A DNA stretch of 64,000 bases from Actinomycetes bacterium (GTDB taxonomy: Bacteria > Actinomycetota > Coriobacteriia > Coriobacteriales > JAEZZM01): positions 6,973-70,972 of the forward strand of contig JAEZZM010000043.1 in assembly GCA_023418575.1 (NCBI GenBank), in the 5' to 3' direction. This document shows positions 41,847 to 50,875 of the stretch, one piece after another. The notes under the pieces were generated by a model. It saw only the letters and a list, made by a program, of their open reading frames with translations. It did not search any database and had not been told where the DNA came from. Within the stretch, counting starts at the first letter, position 1, and every line of letters begins with the position of its first letter. The position numbers and the translations under genes were made by a program.

Positions 41847-43514
41847 CTAATCTTTCTTAAACCCAAGGCGACGCGCCCATGCCAGACTTGCTGCACCCAT
41901 TGCAGCCATTATACCTGCTACGCTCAGCATTGATGAGTCAGAAGTTTGTGGTAACTTACCAGACTTGATCTGCTGTTTTGCTTTCTTGGCAGGCTTTTCT
42001 GCTGACTCTTGCTTGCTTTCATTATCTGCCAAAAGAACAGGGTTTTCCTTAGTAGAAACATTCAAGAAACTGCTTGCAAAACCGCCGGCACTAAGCTCAG
42101 GTTTTTTATTTGCTGTTGTATCATCAGCAGGCTTTGAGGCCTCAAGATTTAAAGAATCACTGCCCACTGAGCTGCCATGTTTATCTGTAGAGTCAGGCTG
42201 TACTCCATCTGCAGGCTGGGCTTCCTCTTTAGGCTGGGCTTCCTCTTTAGGCTGAGCTCCATCTGCAGGCTGGGCTTCACCCTCATCTTTTGGCTGATTT
42301 TCTGCTGAATCCTTATCTGAATCCTTATCTGCTGGCTTGCTATCTTTTGGCTGATCATCTTTTGCTAGATCTTCACCTTCATTTGGCTTAACTTCGCCTG
42401 CAGGCTCAACATCTTCACTAGCTTCAGCACCATTTTCCGCTTTTGGATCAGTTTGGTCAGTTGCCTCTGCTCCAGGCTCAGTGCCCGTATCAGTTCCAGG
42501 CTTGGTCTCTGGAGTAGTGCCATCCGGTGCAGGCACAACGACCTTATCGTCTTCTTCCCTTTCTCCATTTCCATTTGGATCAGGATTCTCAACACCAGCG
42601 CCAGGGGCAGGCTCTCTAACTTCCCCTCCTCCATCTTCTTTTGGAGCTTCAGATTTCTCAACTGCCTCTAAAGCAGTCTTGCTCTCCTCAGAAATTCGCT
42701 TGATGTTTTTAAGAGCAGCATCGATCTTCTCGCCATCAGCACCGGTTCCACCAGCAGAGTGATCTGTGTTAATACCATCAAGCTCAGCTAAAGCGTCATC
42801 TAAAAGCTTCTTAAGCTGTTCTTTTTCCTGCTCAGAATAATGCTGTTCCTTCTCATTGTCTGCAGCCAGCAGATCATTGTAGCGCTCTTGCAGCTCTTCT
42901 TTTGCTACTTCCTTCTCATACTGAGCAAGAGTTGAATAAATGCTTTGCGATAAGACCTGGGTCTGATCATACTGAGTAGCATAATTACCCTTGAGCTCTC
43001 TCATTTCTTCTTTAAGCTGTTCTTTATATTGAGCAAGCTTTTCTTTTACCTTTTCATTACTGGCGCGCTCAATACCGCTGTTAACATGAGTCTCCACATT
43101 AGTTAAGGCACGCTCTAAGGCATCGGTCTCTTGCTTTTCAAGCTCTGCACGCAGCTCAGCCAAAGCACGATCTTTAGCCTCATTTACTTCTTGAGCTGTT
43201 GAATAAAAACCATCTTGAATCTCAGAATTCTTTTGGTTAAATGTCTCTAAAAAGAGGTTAAAGTAGCTGTGGTCTGTTGCATCAAGCTTAAAGCTTGCCT
43301 CTTGCTTAATTGCTTCAAGCTGCTTTTTAGCCTCAAATTTGGCTTTTTCAACCGTATTTTCCTCAGCTGCGTCTCCATCACCTTCTAAAACAGGTAGAGG
43401 GGCAGCAGCAAAAGCGCTCTTATAGTCTGCATTGGGACTACTAAGGGCTAGCAAAGCTACGGCGGCTGTAGCGCATACCAGGCTTGGGTAAATGATTAAA
43501 TCTTTTTTCTTCAT
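41847..43514 (-). CDS. Sortase-type cell-wall-anchored coiled-coil protein (LPQTS)
   Basis: A 555-residue exported protein: signal peptide (1-36), a long Glu/Lys-rich helical coiled-coil region (about 50-250), and a Pro/Glu/Asp/Lys-rich low-complexity stalk with repeats such as 'EEAQPKEEAQPADG'. The C-terminal sorting signal is LPQTS, then a hydrophobic helix and a basic tail ('ARRLGFKKD'). The LPxTS ending differs from the usual LPxTG. It would be attached to peptidoglycan if a matching sortase exists; none lies here. Shine-Dalgarno GGTGGAG is close to ATG 43514. Function unknown; surface adhesin or spacer are options. Confidence 0.85.
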   Translation of the reverse strand: MKKKDLIIYPSLVCATAAVALLALSSPNADYKSAFAAAPLPVLEGDGDAAEENTVEKAKFEAKKQLEAIKQEASFKLDATDHSYFNLFLETFNQKNSEIQDGFYSTAQEVNEAKDRALAELRAELEKQETDALERALTNVETHVNSGIERASNEKVKEKLAQYKEQLKEEMRELKGNYATQYDQTQVLSQSIYSTLAQYEKEVAKEELQERYNDLLAADNEKEQHYSEQEKEQLKKLLDDALAELDGINTDHSAGGTGADGEKIDAALKNIKRISEESKTALEAVEKSEAPKEDGGGEVREPAPGAGVENPDPNGNGEREEDDKVVVPAPDGTTPETKPGTDTGTEPGAEATDQTDPKAENGAEASEDVEPAGEVKPNEGEDLAKDDQPKDSKPADKDSDKDSAENQPKDEGEAQPADGAQPKEEAQPKEEAQPADGVQPDSTDKHGSSVGSDSLNLEASKPADDTTANKKPELSAGGFASSFLNVSTKENPVLLADNESKQESAEKPAKKAKQQIKSGKLPQTSDSSMLSVAGIMAAMGAASLAWARRLGFKKD

Positions 43515-43633
43515 ACTCCACCAATCTATGAACTATCCAATAAAGATAGCTAGGACTAGAACTATCACAATCTAACACAATCAATAAAAAAGACTAAATA
43601 ATAAGTGTACGAATATGATTAACACTCAGTATA

Positions 43634-46198
43634 TTACCCTAGTTGATTATGTTGAGCTGCCCACAATTTTGGCGGGGTAAGTGGCAAGTCAGTAGGGCAA
43701 AGTCCATCCATAGCAGCATTAATAGCGCCAAATAGGGCTGGAGCTGGGGTATCACTTACTAACTCACCAATGGACTTTGCTCCAAAAGGACCGCTTGGTT
43801 CATATGATTCTATAAAGACAACCTGAATATCTCCACAATCTTGTCTTGTGGGAATGCGATAACTTAAAAGTGAGTTTTCTTTCATCTTTCCTTTATCGCT
43901 AAAATGCACATCCTCACTTAAGGCATAACCCATGGATTGCACAATTCCACCCTCAACTTGAACCAAAGCCAGATTCTTACTAATAACCGTTCCGCAGTCT
44001 ACGGCCGCCGCATATTGTTTAACTTCTACTTTCCCTGTTTTAGGATCATAAATAATCCTGGCAGCACCAGCCATATATGGAGCAGGGCTAATGGGAGAAC
44101 CGTGGCTTGCAGTACCAAAGAGCATCTCTTCTCGCACATTACCTGACAGGGCAATACCAAGGTCTTTAACATTCATCACAAACTGTTCAACTACCCCTTG
44201 AGATTCCACGCTTGGCCTAAGCTCATCTGGACTCAAACCCTCTTGAGACTCAGGATCATCAGGCGCATACACGGCATTGGTATCTCGTGCTGAGGCAACA
44301 AAAGGATGAGTAAGCTGAGGAATTTTGTGATAAATCTTATTATCTTTAAGCAGCAAACTTCCATCTTCTGCAGATGAAGCAGGAAGTCCCAACTCTTTTG
44401 CAGCTGCTTTTAAAATATTGGCTTTAAGCTGAGCAGCAGCCTTAATAACCGCCCCTCCTGTTACATAGGTAGAGCTTGATGCATATGAACCTGGGTCATA
44501 AGGAGTTACATCAGTATCTGCACATAGGCTAGCAATTGAATCAACATCGCAATCCAGCACTTCAGCTGCCATCTTAGTAAGCACTGTATCACAGCCCGTA
44601 CCGTTATCAGTGGGACTCATTAACAGCGTATAATCTCCACTCTCATTTAAACGAATGGCTACCGTAGAGGTGTCAACACCTGCAATACCACTACCCTGCT
44701 GGGCTAAAGCAAAGCCTATGGCCTCAATTCTTCCATCATCTAAAATCTTCTTGCAGCTTTGATCAAAATCTTTAGCGCCTATCATATCTGCTACCGTATC
44801 AAGGCACTGAGGCAGGGTGCATGAAGCAATATGGTCACCATAAGCTACGGGCGTATCACCCTGGCGTACCATGTTCTTACGTCTAAACTCTACTGGATCA
44901 AAACCATAGCGCTGACACAGCTTATTAACTGCAGATTCAACAGCATAAATACCTTGCACAGCCCCATAACCTCTAAATGCTCCAGCTGGGCATTTATTGG
45001 TATAAACTACCTGTGCAAAAAACTCTGCCGACTCAAGTGATTGATATAAGGGCATAGATTTTCTGCCAACATGACCAAGAGTAGTCCAGGCATGCTCACC
45101 ATATGCTCCCTGATCAGATAGGGCATCAATCTTAATACCCAAGAGCTTGCCTTCATTGCTAGCAGCAAGGCAAACCTTTACCCTTACAGCATGACGAGAA
45201 TTGCTGGCACTAAAGGTATCTTGGCGAGAAAGACAAAGATAGCAGGGCTTGCGCAAGGTCCAGGTACAAAATGCCACATAAAACTCTGCAAGGCTGGTTT
45301 GCTTTCCACCAAAACCTCCGCCAATACGTGGCTTTACTACACGCACCTGTGATGGGTTAATACCTAAAGCAGTAGCTACCTGGCGCTTTGCATGAAAGGG
45401 AACCTGCGTAGAACTTACAATATGCAAGCGCCCGTGTTGATCTATTTGAGCAAAAGCTCTATATGACTCCATCATGACGTGAGCTTGAGCTTTGGTATAA
45501 AAACAGTCCTCTAAAATAATGTCTGCCTCTTGTTTTATTTCTTCAAAAGGTCGACCAAATTTTAAATTATGCGTACCAACAAGATTACGTGCAAAATCCC
45601 AGCCACCAACCTTTTGTGGCAAGAAACAATGAGGGATTTCTGGGTGTACTACCACAGGATTATCAAGAGCCTTTTCTGGATCAAGCACCGGCTCTAATTG
45701 CTCATATTCAACTTCAACCAAGGCAGCCGCGGCTTTAGCTAAGCGCGGGGTCTCAGCCACTACAATAGCAGCAGGATCCCCAACAAAGCGCACATATTCA
45801 TCCAAAATGCGCCTATCTTGGGGGCTTGGCTCTGGTGCTGTTTGCCCGGCTGATGAAAAATAATTCTCCGGAACATCCTTATGCGAATATACGGCAATAA
45901 CACCTTGTAAGGCTAAGGCCTTATCGGCATTAACTGAAATTACCTTGGCAAAAGCATGAGGTGAGCGAACCAAGGCAAGGTGCAGGCAGTGCAAAGGAAG
46001 CTGATCTTCCGTATAAACGGGCTGACCCAAAATGAGCGCGTCAGAGTCAATTTTTTTATCCTTGCCACCAATATATCTGCTCTCTTTTAAGCCGGGAACT
46101 CCCTTTGGAGAAAAGATCTTATCCTGCTGTGGAAGAGCTTGTTCATCGAGGTGAATGATTGCACCAGTTTCATGAGCATTATTATTGAGCTTGGGCAT
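43634..46198 (-). CDS. Xanthine-dehydrogenase-type molybdenum hydroxylase, Mo-binding subunit
   Basis: An 854-residue catalytic subunit of the molybdenum hydroxylase family. It has the family's 'RIGGGFGGKQ' cofactor-binding segment, 'GAFRGYGAVQ', 'DNGTGCDT' and the C-terminal 'GAKSIGELVSDTPAPA' with the active-site Glu of GEL. It hydroxylates a purine or other N-heterocycle at the Mo centre. Some Gram-positive members carry a labile selenium ligand; the sequence cannot decide that here. It is the last of three overlapping genes; ATG 46198 has AGGAGG inside the end of the Fe-S gene. Electrons flow to the Fe-S and FAD subunits. Confidence 0.9.
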   Translation of the reverse strand: MPKLNNNAHETGAIIHLDEQALPQQDKIFSPKGVPGLKESRYIGGKDKKIDSDALILGQPVYTEDQLPLHCLHLALVRSPHAFAKVISVNADKALALQGVIAVYSHKDVPENYFSSAGQTAPEPSPQDRRILDEYVRFVGDPAAIVVAETPRLAKAAAALVEVEYEQLEPVLDPEKALDNPVVVHPEIPHCFLPQKVGGWDFARNLVGTHNLKFGRPFEEIKQEADIILEDCFYTKAQAHVMMESYRAFAQIDQHGRLHIVSSTQVPFHAKRQVATALGINPSQVRVVKPRIGGGFGGKQTSLAEFYVAFCTWTLRKPCYLCLSRQDTFSASNSRHAVRVKVCLAASNEGKLLGIKIDALSDQGAYGEHAWTTLGHVGRKSMPLYQSLESAEFFAQVVYTNKCPAGAFRGYGAVQGIYAVESAVNKLCQRYGFDPVEFRRKNMVRQGDTPVAYGDHIASCTLPQCLDTVADMIGAKDFDQSCKKILDDGRIEAIGFALAQQGSGIAGVDTSTVAIRLNESGDYTLLMSPTDNGTGCDTVLTKMAAEVLDCDVDSIASLCADTDVTPYDPGSYASSSTYVTGGAVIKAAAQLKANILKAAAKELGLPASSAEDGSLLLKDNKIYHKIPQLTHPFVASARDTNAVYAPDDPESQEGLSPDELRPSVESQGVVEQFVMNVKDLGIALSGNVREEMLFGTASHGSPISPAPYMAGAARIIYDPKTGKVEVKQYAAAVDCGTVISKNLALVQVEGGIVQSMGYALSEDVHFSDKGKMKENSLLSYRIPTRQDCGDIQVVFIESYEPSGPFGAKSIGELVSDTPAPALFGAINAAMDGLCPTDLPLTPPKLWAAQHNQLG

Positions 46199-46694
46199 CT
46201 AAATACCTCCTGATTGCGCGTTGGTGCACCTGATAACCGCTGCAGCGGCATAAATTTCCCAGAAGCTGTTCTTTTATCTGCTCGTCACTGGGGATAAACG
46301 ACTCTTTTTGAGCCCTGCGCGATAAGGCCAAAACATTCATAACCATACCGGGAATACAAAAACCACACTGTTCTCCGCCCTCATCAGCAAGATAGTGGCC
46401 AAAGATAGAAGCCTCTTCTTGCAGCGCCTCAAGGGTAGTAATTTCTTTGCCTTCTACCTGGGCTGCTAATACAGAGCACGATAAAACTGGGTTTCCATCT
46501 AGCCATACGGTGCACAGACCGCAATTAGAACTTTCACAACCGCATTTTACTGAGCTATAGCCACACTCTCTTAAGAGCTCATATAAACTAAGGTCTGGGG
46601 CTATGAGTTGGATAAATCTTCTTCCATTGATACTGCATTGCAATAAAACCGCTTCTTGTCCCTCATGCGGCATAATGTTTGATGAGGAAATCAT
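46182..46694 (-). CDS. Molybdenum hydroxylase [2Fe-2S] subunit
   Basis: A 170-residue protein carrying two [2Fe-2S] clusters: a ferredoxin-like cluster in 'KCGCESSNCGLC' plus a later Cys, and a helical-domain cluster in 'CGFCIPGM' and 'LCRCSGYQV'. It relays electrons from the Mo subunit to the FAD subunit. The start overlaps the FAD subunit's TGA (ATGA), and the end overlaps the Mo subunit start by 17 bp. Length and cluster pattern match CoxS/XdhC-type subunits. Confidence 0.93.
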   Translation of the reverse strand: MISSSNIMPHEGQEAVLLQCSINGRRFIQLIAPDLSLYELLRECGYSSVKCGCESSNCGLCTVWLDGNPVLSCSVLAAQVEGKEITTLEALQEEASIFGHYLADEGGEQCGFCIPGMVMNVLALSRRAQKESFIPSDEQIKEQLLGNLCRCSGYQVHQRAIRRYLDAQAQ

Positions 46695-47569
46695 GCATCC
46701 AACCCCTCTCCAATAAGCTCTTCTAGCATCTCAGGAATAAAGCGCTCTAAAACAGAGAGCCTAAATTCTTTTGGCGCAGCTTGAGCAGATCCAAAACTCA
46801 TATCTTCTTGAATGCTCTCAAGAAGTGCCTTCATATAAGCTTCTTCTTTGATTTGAGCAAGGAAGTCCTGAGGCTTATCTTGTTTTTCCTTGAGAAGTTC
46901 GCTGAGCTCTTGTGAAGCTTTCTGCGCATATCTTGCAATTCCTGGTCTTGCACCTACACATAAACGCAGCTCGCAGTCGGGCTCATAACTTATCGCACAG
47001 GTTAATAAGGGAAAATCATTTGCTGTTAGACGCAAGGCCTTATATGCTCCCTTAGCCTGAGCACTAAAACCTTCTTTTGGAAGAATGAGCGCCACCATAA
47101 AATCTTTTTTAAGTGCTGATGCAGGCAGGGCAAGAAAATCAATAAAAGAAAGCTCGCCGGCTTGGGCGAGCTTTACACGTGCCTGTGTTGCTAGGAGTAC
47201 AGGTAGGGCATCGCTAAATGCAAACCTGCTGTAGACCGAGGCTCCCAGTCCCGCCGTATTTCTTAACTGTCGTCCAACTATGCCTTTTAATGCTCTTGGT
47301 AGCACAGCACCATAAAACTGCGCAAGCAGCTCATGGTCTTCAATTTGACCATAGCTTAAGCCTGCCCCCAAATAAAGGGAGCCATCTTCTAATCTTTCAA
47401 TTTTTGTATATTCTGGGATAGAACTGAGATCAAGACCTTTATCAAATACCCTGGAACCCTGTCTAAGCCAGTGGTTTCCAGCTAGAATGACGCAGGATTC
47501 CTGAGAATTTAGAGCCTCTAGGACCTGCTCAACCGTGCTACACCGTTGATAGGCGCGCAAACTGAACAT
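46691..47569 (-). CDS. Molybdenum hydroxylase FAD-binding subunit
   Basis: A 292-residue FAD subunit (CoxM/YgfM-like). The N-terminal FAD motif is 'CVILAGNHWLRQG' and a second is 'GRQLRNTAGLGASVY', where the usual 'GG' pair is modified. C-terminal CO-dehydrogenase flavoprotein domain follows. It oxidises the Fe-S subunit and passes electrons to an acceptor. It ends in TGA, confirming UGA as stop. ATG 47569 has GAGGGGG upstream and an extended -10 promoter lies 32 bp further. First gene of the three-subunit operon. Confidence 0.88.
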   Translation of the reverse strand: MFSLRAYQRCSTVEQVLEALNSQESCVILAGNHWLRQGSRVFDKGLDLSSIPEYTKIERLEDGSLYLGAGLSYGQIEDHELLAQFYGAVLPRALKGIVGRQLRNTAGLGASVYSRFAFSDALPVLLATQARVKLAQAGELSFIDFLALPASALKKDFMVALILPKEGFSAQAKGAYKALRLTANDFPLLTCAISYEPDCELRLCVGARPGIARYAQKASQELSELLKEKQDKPQDFLAQIKEEAYMKALLESIQEDMSFGSAQAAPKEFRLSVLERFIPEMLEELIGEGLDA

Positions 47570-47607
47570 TCATCCCCCTCTGTCTGTTTGTGGCCGTCAG
47601 TCCCCTC

Positions 47608-47616
47608 ATTATACCA
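47608..47616 (-). promoter_or_regulatory. Extended -10 promoter of the molybdenum hydroxylase operon
   Basis: On the minus strand TGGTATAAT (TGnTATAAT, extended -10) lies about 40 bp before the FAD-subunit start. No clear -35 is present, as usual for extended -10 promoters. Confidence 0.5.
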
Positions 47617-47676
47617 GCTCTTATTTTGCTTATGAGCACAAAATATAAAGTCGTGCTTTTTTACGCTCAGTCATCT

Positions 47677-48201
47677 TTATGTAGTGGCAGACTCTTCTAG
47701 GGCAAGCTTTTGAGTCCATGCCTTCCAGGCTGCAAGATAATCCTGAACCTCTTTTGCCTCTCGTTCTGCCTTTGCCTGCGCAAACATCTTTCCAAAAAGA
47801 CCAGAATATTCCTGAACGCTTACCAGTAAAACACTCTTATTGTTGTCTCCATCTTTAATGCTACACATAAGATGTGAGCGCAAGGGTCCAATATGTGCAT
47901 CAATGATGAGTTCGTGCTTTTGGGGGTCAATCTTACTAATCTTAGCCTTCATGCTTACACCCTCAGAAGTTTTAATGCTATAGCGGCGTCCATCTACAAA
48001 AAACTCCTGTTTATTTGCAGCAGAATTTGTATCAGCATCTGCGGCAGAAGCCTCTGTGTTATTAAAGCCCAAAACCCTAATTGACTCAACAGAATCAAGT
48101 TGTAAAAGCCACTGATTCATTTGTGAGAGAGCCTTCCAGGCCAGCTCTTTGCTTGCGTCTAACTCTGCTGATGCTTGAAAGCTTGGCTGTTGTTTTTTCA
48201 A
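47677..48201 (-). CDS. SRPBCC/START-like ligand-binding protein
   Basis: A 174-residue soluble protein with the SRPBCC (Bet v1-like) pattern: N-terminal 'ASAELDASKELAWKAL', central beta strands and a long C-terminal helix ('REAKEVQDYLAAWKAW'). It resembles CoxG/polyketide-cyclase-type proteins that often accompany molybdenum hydroxylases, which fits its place 107 bp upstream of that operon. TTG 48201 has GGAGGAGTAGAAC directly upstream. That leader is 10-nt complementary to sRNA-1, and a terminator hairpin ends a few bases before the Shine-Dalgarno. Substrate unknown. Confidence 0.75.
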   Translation of the reverse strand: MKKQQPSFQASAELDASKELAWKALSQMNQWLLQLDSVESIRVLGFNNTEASAADADTNSAANKQEFFVDGRRYSIKTSEGVSMKAKISKIDPQKHELIIDAHIGPLRSHLMCSIKDGDNNKSVLLVSVQEYSGLFGKMFAQAKAEREAKEVQDYLAAWKAWTQKLALEESATT

Positions 48202-48215
48202 GTTCTACTCCTCCT

Positions 48216-48257
48216 ATAAAAAAGCCACGGACCTAAAAAACACTCCGGGACCGTGGC
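48216..48257 (-). terminator. Terminator directly before the SRPBCC gene Shine-Dalgarno
   Basis: GCCACGG (48224-48230) and CCGTGGC (48251-48257), extended by further G-C pairs, form a stem followed on the minus strand by TTTTTTAT and then AGGAGG. It may end the herA-like transcript or attenuate the SRPBCC gene. Confidence 0.75.
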
Positions 48258-48404
48258 ATCAATTGTATAGGATATCTAAATACTAGGAATTAAGGCAAGC
48301 TTTTATCATGCTTAAGCTTCAATCCCTTACATTTTGTGCCTTAATTTGACATCTTTTGTTATAAAAATTGCACTTTTATTGAAATCTAGGTCCTTATCCG
48401 CAGA

Positions 48405-50003
48405 TTAACGCTTTTTTAAGCTGCCCAGAATTCCTCTAATAAGCGTGCTGCCTATCTGGCGACCTACCGTTGAAGTTGCAGCAGATAGAGCTGAGTTAAG
48501 CACCTTATTAATGGGATTATTCTTAGCAGCACGCTCTGCCTCACGCTGGGCTGCGGCCTCTGCTCTTAAGCGTTCTTTTTCTGCTCGTGCCCGTTCACGC
48601 TCATAGGCAGCTTGAGCTTTTGCCTCTTCTTTAAGACGCTTTTCTTCCTCTTTTTGTGCCTTAGCCTCTTGCTTTAAGCGCTCTTGTTCAAGTAGAGCCT
48701 CTTGAGCTTCTTGTGCCTTAGTCTGTAACAGCTCATAGGCGCTTTCTCTATCTACTACCTGGGCATACTTTAATTGGAAGTTGGACGATAAGATAAGTTG
48801 CTCGCGGCGTGCAGCATCCAAGGGACCAAATTGTGACTGTGGTGGCAAGATATAAGCGCGCTCAACTACAGACGGCTCACCCTTATCGGCCAAAAAGCTC
48901 ACGAGGGCCTCACCTGTTCCCAGATTTGAAATCTGTTCTTCAGTAGAAAAAGCGGGGTTTGGACGATAAGAATCAGCCGCTGCCTTAATGGCTCGCTGAT
49001 CAGCAGGGCTATATGAGCGCAGTGCATGTTGGATGCGGTTACCCAACTGCGCTAAAACAGCGTCAGGAATGTCAGCAGGGCTTTGTGTGCAGAAATACAC
49101 GCCCACACCTTTAGAGCGAATCAGCTTTACTACCTGCTCTATTTTATCGACCAAAGCTTGTGGGGCATCTTTAAAGAGTAGATGAGCCTCATCAAAGAAG
49201 AAGACCAAGCGGGGCTTTTCCATATCTCCCACCTCAGGCAGACGCTCAAAGAGCTCTGAAAGCATCCATAATAAGAAGGTAGCATATACCAAGGGAGACT
49301 GGATGAGCTTTTGAGCATCAAGCAAATTAATGACGCCCCTGCCATCACTTTCTGTTTGAATCCAATCAATAATGTCTAAGGCTGGCTCTCCAAAAAAGTG
49401 ATCTGCACCCTGGTCTTCAAGACGAAGGAGCGCACGTTGAATAGCGCCTACGCTGGCACTTGATATATTTCCGTATCGGGTTTTATATGCTGCGGCATTA
49501 TCGCCCACATAAGTGACCATGGAGCGAAGATCTTTGAGATCAAGAAGAAGCAGACCCTCATCATCTGCAACCCTAAAGACTATGCTCAAAACGCCTTCTT
49601 GCACCTCTGATAGACCTAAGAGTCTGCTCATAAGCACGGGTCCCATCTCAGAGATGGTGGTTCTTACGGGGTGACCCACTTCTCCAAAAATATCCCAGAA
49701 ACGTACGGGAAATCCTTGGTAAGAGAAGTCATCAGCTATATTAAAACGCGCAATGCGCTCTTGCATATCACTAGAATCAGTGCCAGGAGCGGCCAGACCT
49801 GCGACATCGCTTTTGACATCTGTCAAAAATACCGGTACTCCCGCAGCAGAAAAGCTCTCTGCAAGCACCTTGACCGTAATGGTTTTACCAGTGCCTGTTG
49901 CACCCGCAATTAAGCCATGACGATTAGCCATCTTAAGAGGCAAGGCAATGAGCTCTTTAGTATCCATAGATTGGGCGATAAAGGCCTGACCCTTACTAAA
50001 CAT
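48405..50003 (-). CDS. HerA-like/DUF853 ATPase
   Basis: A 532-residue HerA-FtsK superfamily ATPase of the DUF853 (YjgR-like) type. Walker A is 'GATGTGKTITVK' near residue 35; Walker B is 'VFFFDEAHLLF'; sensor-like 'FCTQSPADIPD' follows. The C-terminal 100 residues are an Ala/Glu/Lys/Arg-rich helical tail. Function in the family is poorly known (nucleic acid translocation is suspected). AGGAG precedes ATG 50003. A possible partner gene lies 34 bp upstream on the same strand. No nuclease (NurA) or defence gene is adjacent. Confidence 0.85.
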   Translation of the reverse strand: MFSKGQAFIAQSMDTKELIALPLKMANRHGLIAGATGTGKTITVKVLAESFSAAGVPVFLTDVKSDVAGLAAPGTDSSDMQERIARFNIADDFSYQGFPVRFWDIFGEVGHPVRTTISEMGPVLMSRLLGLSEVQEGVLSIVFRVADDEGLLLLDLKDLRSMVTYVGDNAAAYKTRYGNISSASVGAIQRALLRLEDQGADHFFGEPALDIIDWIQTESDGRGVINLLDAQKLIQSPLVYATFLLWMLSELFERLPEVGDMEKPRLVFFFDEAHLLFKDAPQALVDKIEQVVKLIRSKGVGVYFCTQSPADIPDAVLAQLGNRIQHALRSYSPADQRAIKAAADSYRPNPAFSTEEQISNLGTGEALVSFLADKGEPSVVERAYILPPQSQFGPLDAARREQLILSSNFQLKYAQVVDRESAYELLQTKAQEAQEALLEQERLKQEAKAQKEEEKRLKEEAKAQAAYERERARAEKERLRAEAAAQREAERAAKNNPINKVLNSALSAATSTVGRQIGSTLIRGILGSLKKR

Positions 50004-50037
50004 TTTGACTCCTCAACAGTTTTAGCTTTACTTAAGT

Positions 50038-50703
50038 TTAGCTTGTGCGCTTAGTATTGCGCTTAAAATAGCGACACTTATTAAACTGACACTTTGAGTT
50101 TAACACCGCAGGCATGCACTCGATAGGCTCAAGGGGTAGCTCTAAGGCTAAAATTTCCGATAAAAATGTACAACTGCGCTCAAGAGTGATATAAGCGTGC
50201 ATCTTGCAACAAGGAATCTGCTGAGAAACACGGACCCTTGGATAAGCCTCATCACAAAAGTGCTCCAAGCTTTGGCAGAGCTCTTTTTGCTGTTCTAGTG
50301 TATAGGCATGAGAGAGGCTATACTTTAAAGCCGTCTGCAAAAAAGCAGATGCTGCCTTATCTAAAGAACAGTGCTTTTCATGAGATATAGTACAGGTAAC
50401 GGTATGTTTTAGATATTCAATAAGCTCTAGCAGAGCCGCTTTAAGATCAAAAATCTGTGCTTTGGGATGCGCGTGTTTAAGAAGATAATTATGGAAAGCA
50501 GTGAGCAAAGAAGCTGCTACCAACACATGATTTTGAGGCCCCAAAGGATCTAGCTCCTCATCAGAAAAGGCCTCTGCCAATATACGTGCAGGATCTAACT
50601 CATCCTCCCAGTCAAAAAAGTCCAGAGCAATATCATTTGAAATTTGAAACTGTTCATCTTGAGCGGCGCAATAAGCATGCCGATTATGCAAGTGTCCTTG
50701 CAT
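50038..50703 (-). CDS. Cys/His-containing protein of unknown function
   Basis: A 221-residue protein I do not recognise. It is rich in His and Cys; the C terminus has paired cysteines ('PCCKMHAY' and 'NSKCQFNKCRYF') that could bind a metal or cluster. The first half is acidic and helical. ATG 50703 has GGGGG about 10 nt upstream, an unusually long spacing, so the start is uncertain. It is probably cotranscribed with the HerA-like ATPase 34 bp downstream. Confidence 0.6.
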   Translation of the reverse strand: MQGHLHNRHAYCAAQDEQFQISNDIALDFFDWEDELDPARILAEAFSDEELDPLGPQNHVLVAASLLTAFHNYLLKHAHPKAQIFDLKAALLELIEYLKHTVTCTISHEKHCSLDKAASAFLQTALKYSLSHAYTLEQQKELCQSLEHFCDEAYPRVRVSQQIPCCKMHAYITLERSCTFLSEILALELPLEPIECMPAVLNSKCQFNKCRYFKRNTKRTS

Positions 50704-50875
50704 AGAAGCACAACCCCCTCAACCATTGTCAAAAAGTAAAGCTGCAGAATATATCTTGTAAAATATATCTACAGCTTATTCTACAGCTTATAAAACTTTG
50801 TACTAGCTTAAGTCTAGCAGTAAGTGCAGCTAGTTGGCTATGAAATATATAAGAAAACAGTCAAACGGTCTATTG

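Noticed and set aside
42149..42762. Several open frames on both strands within the surface protein gene
   Set aside because: They arise from the repetitive low-complexity codons of the Pro/Glu/Lys stalk; none has a ribosome binding site.
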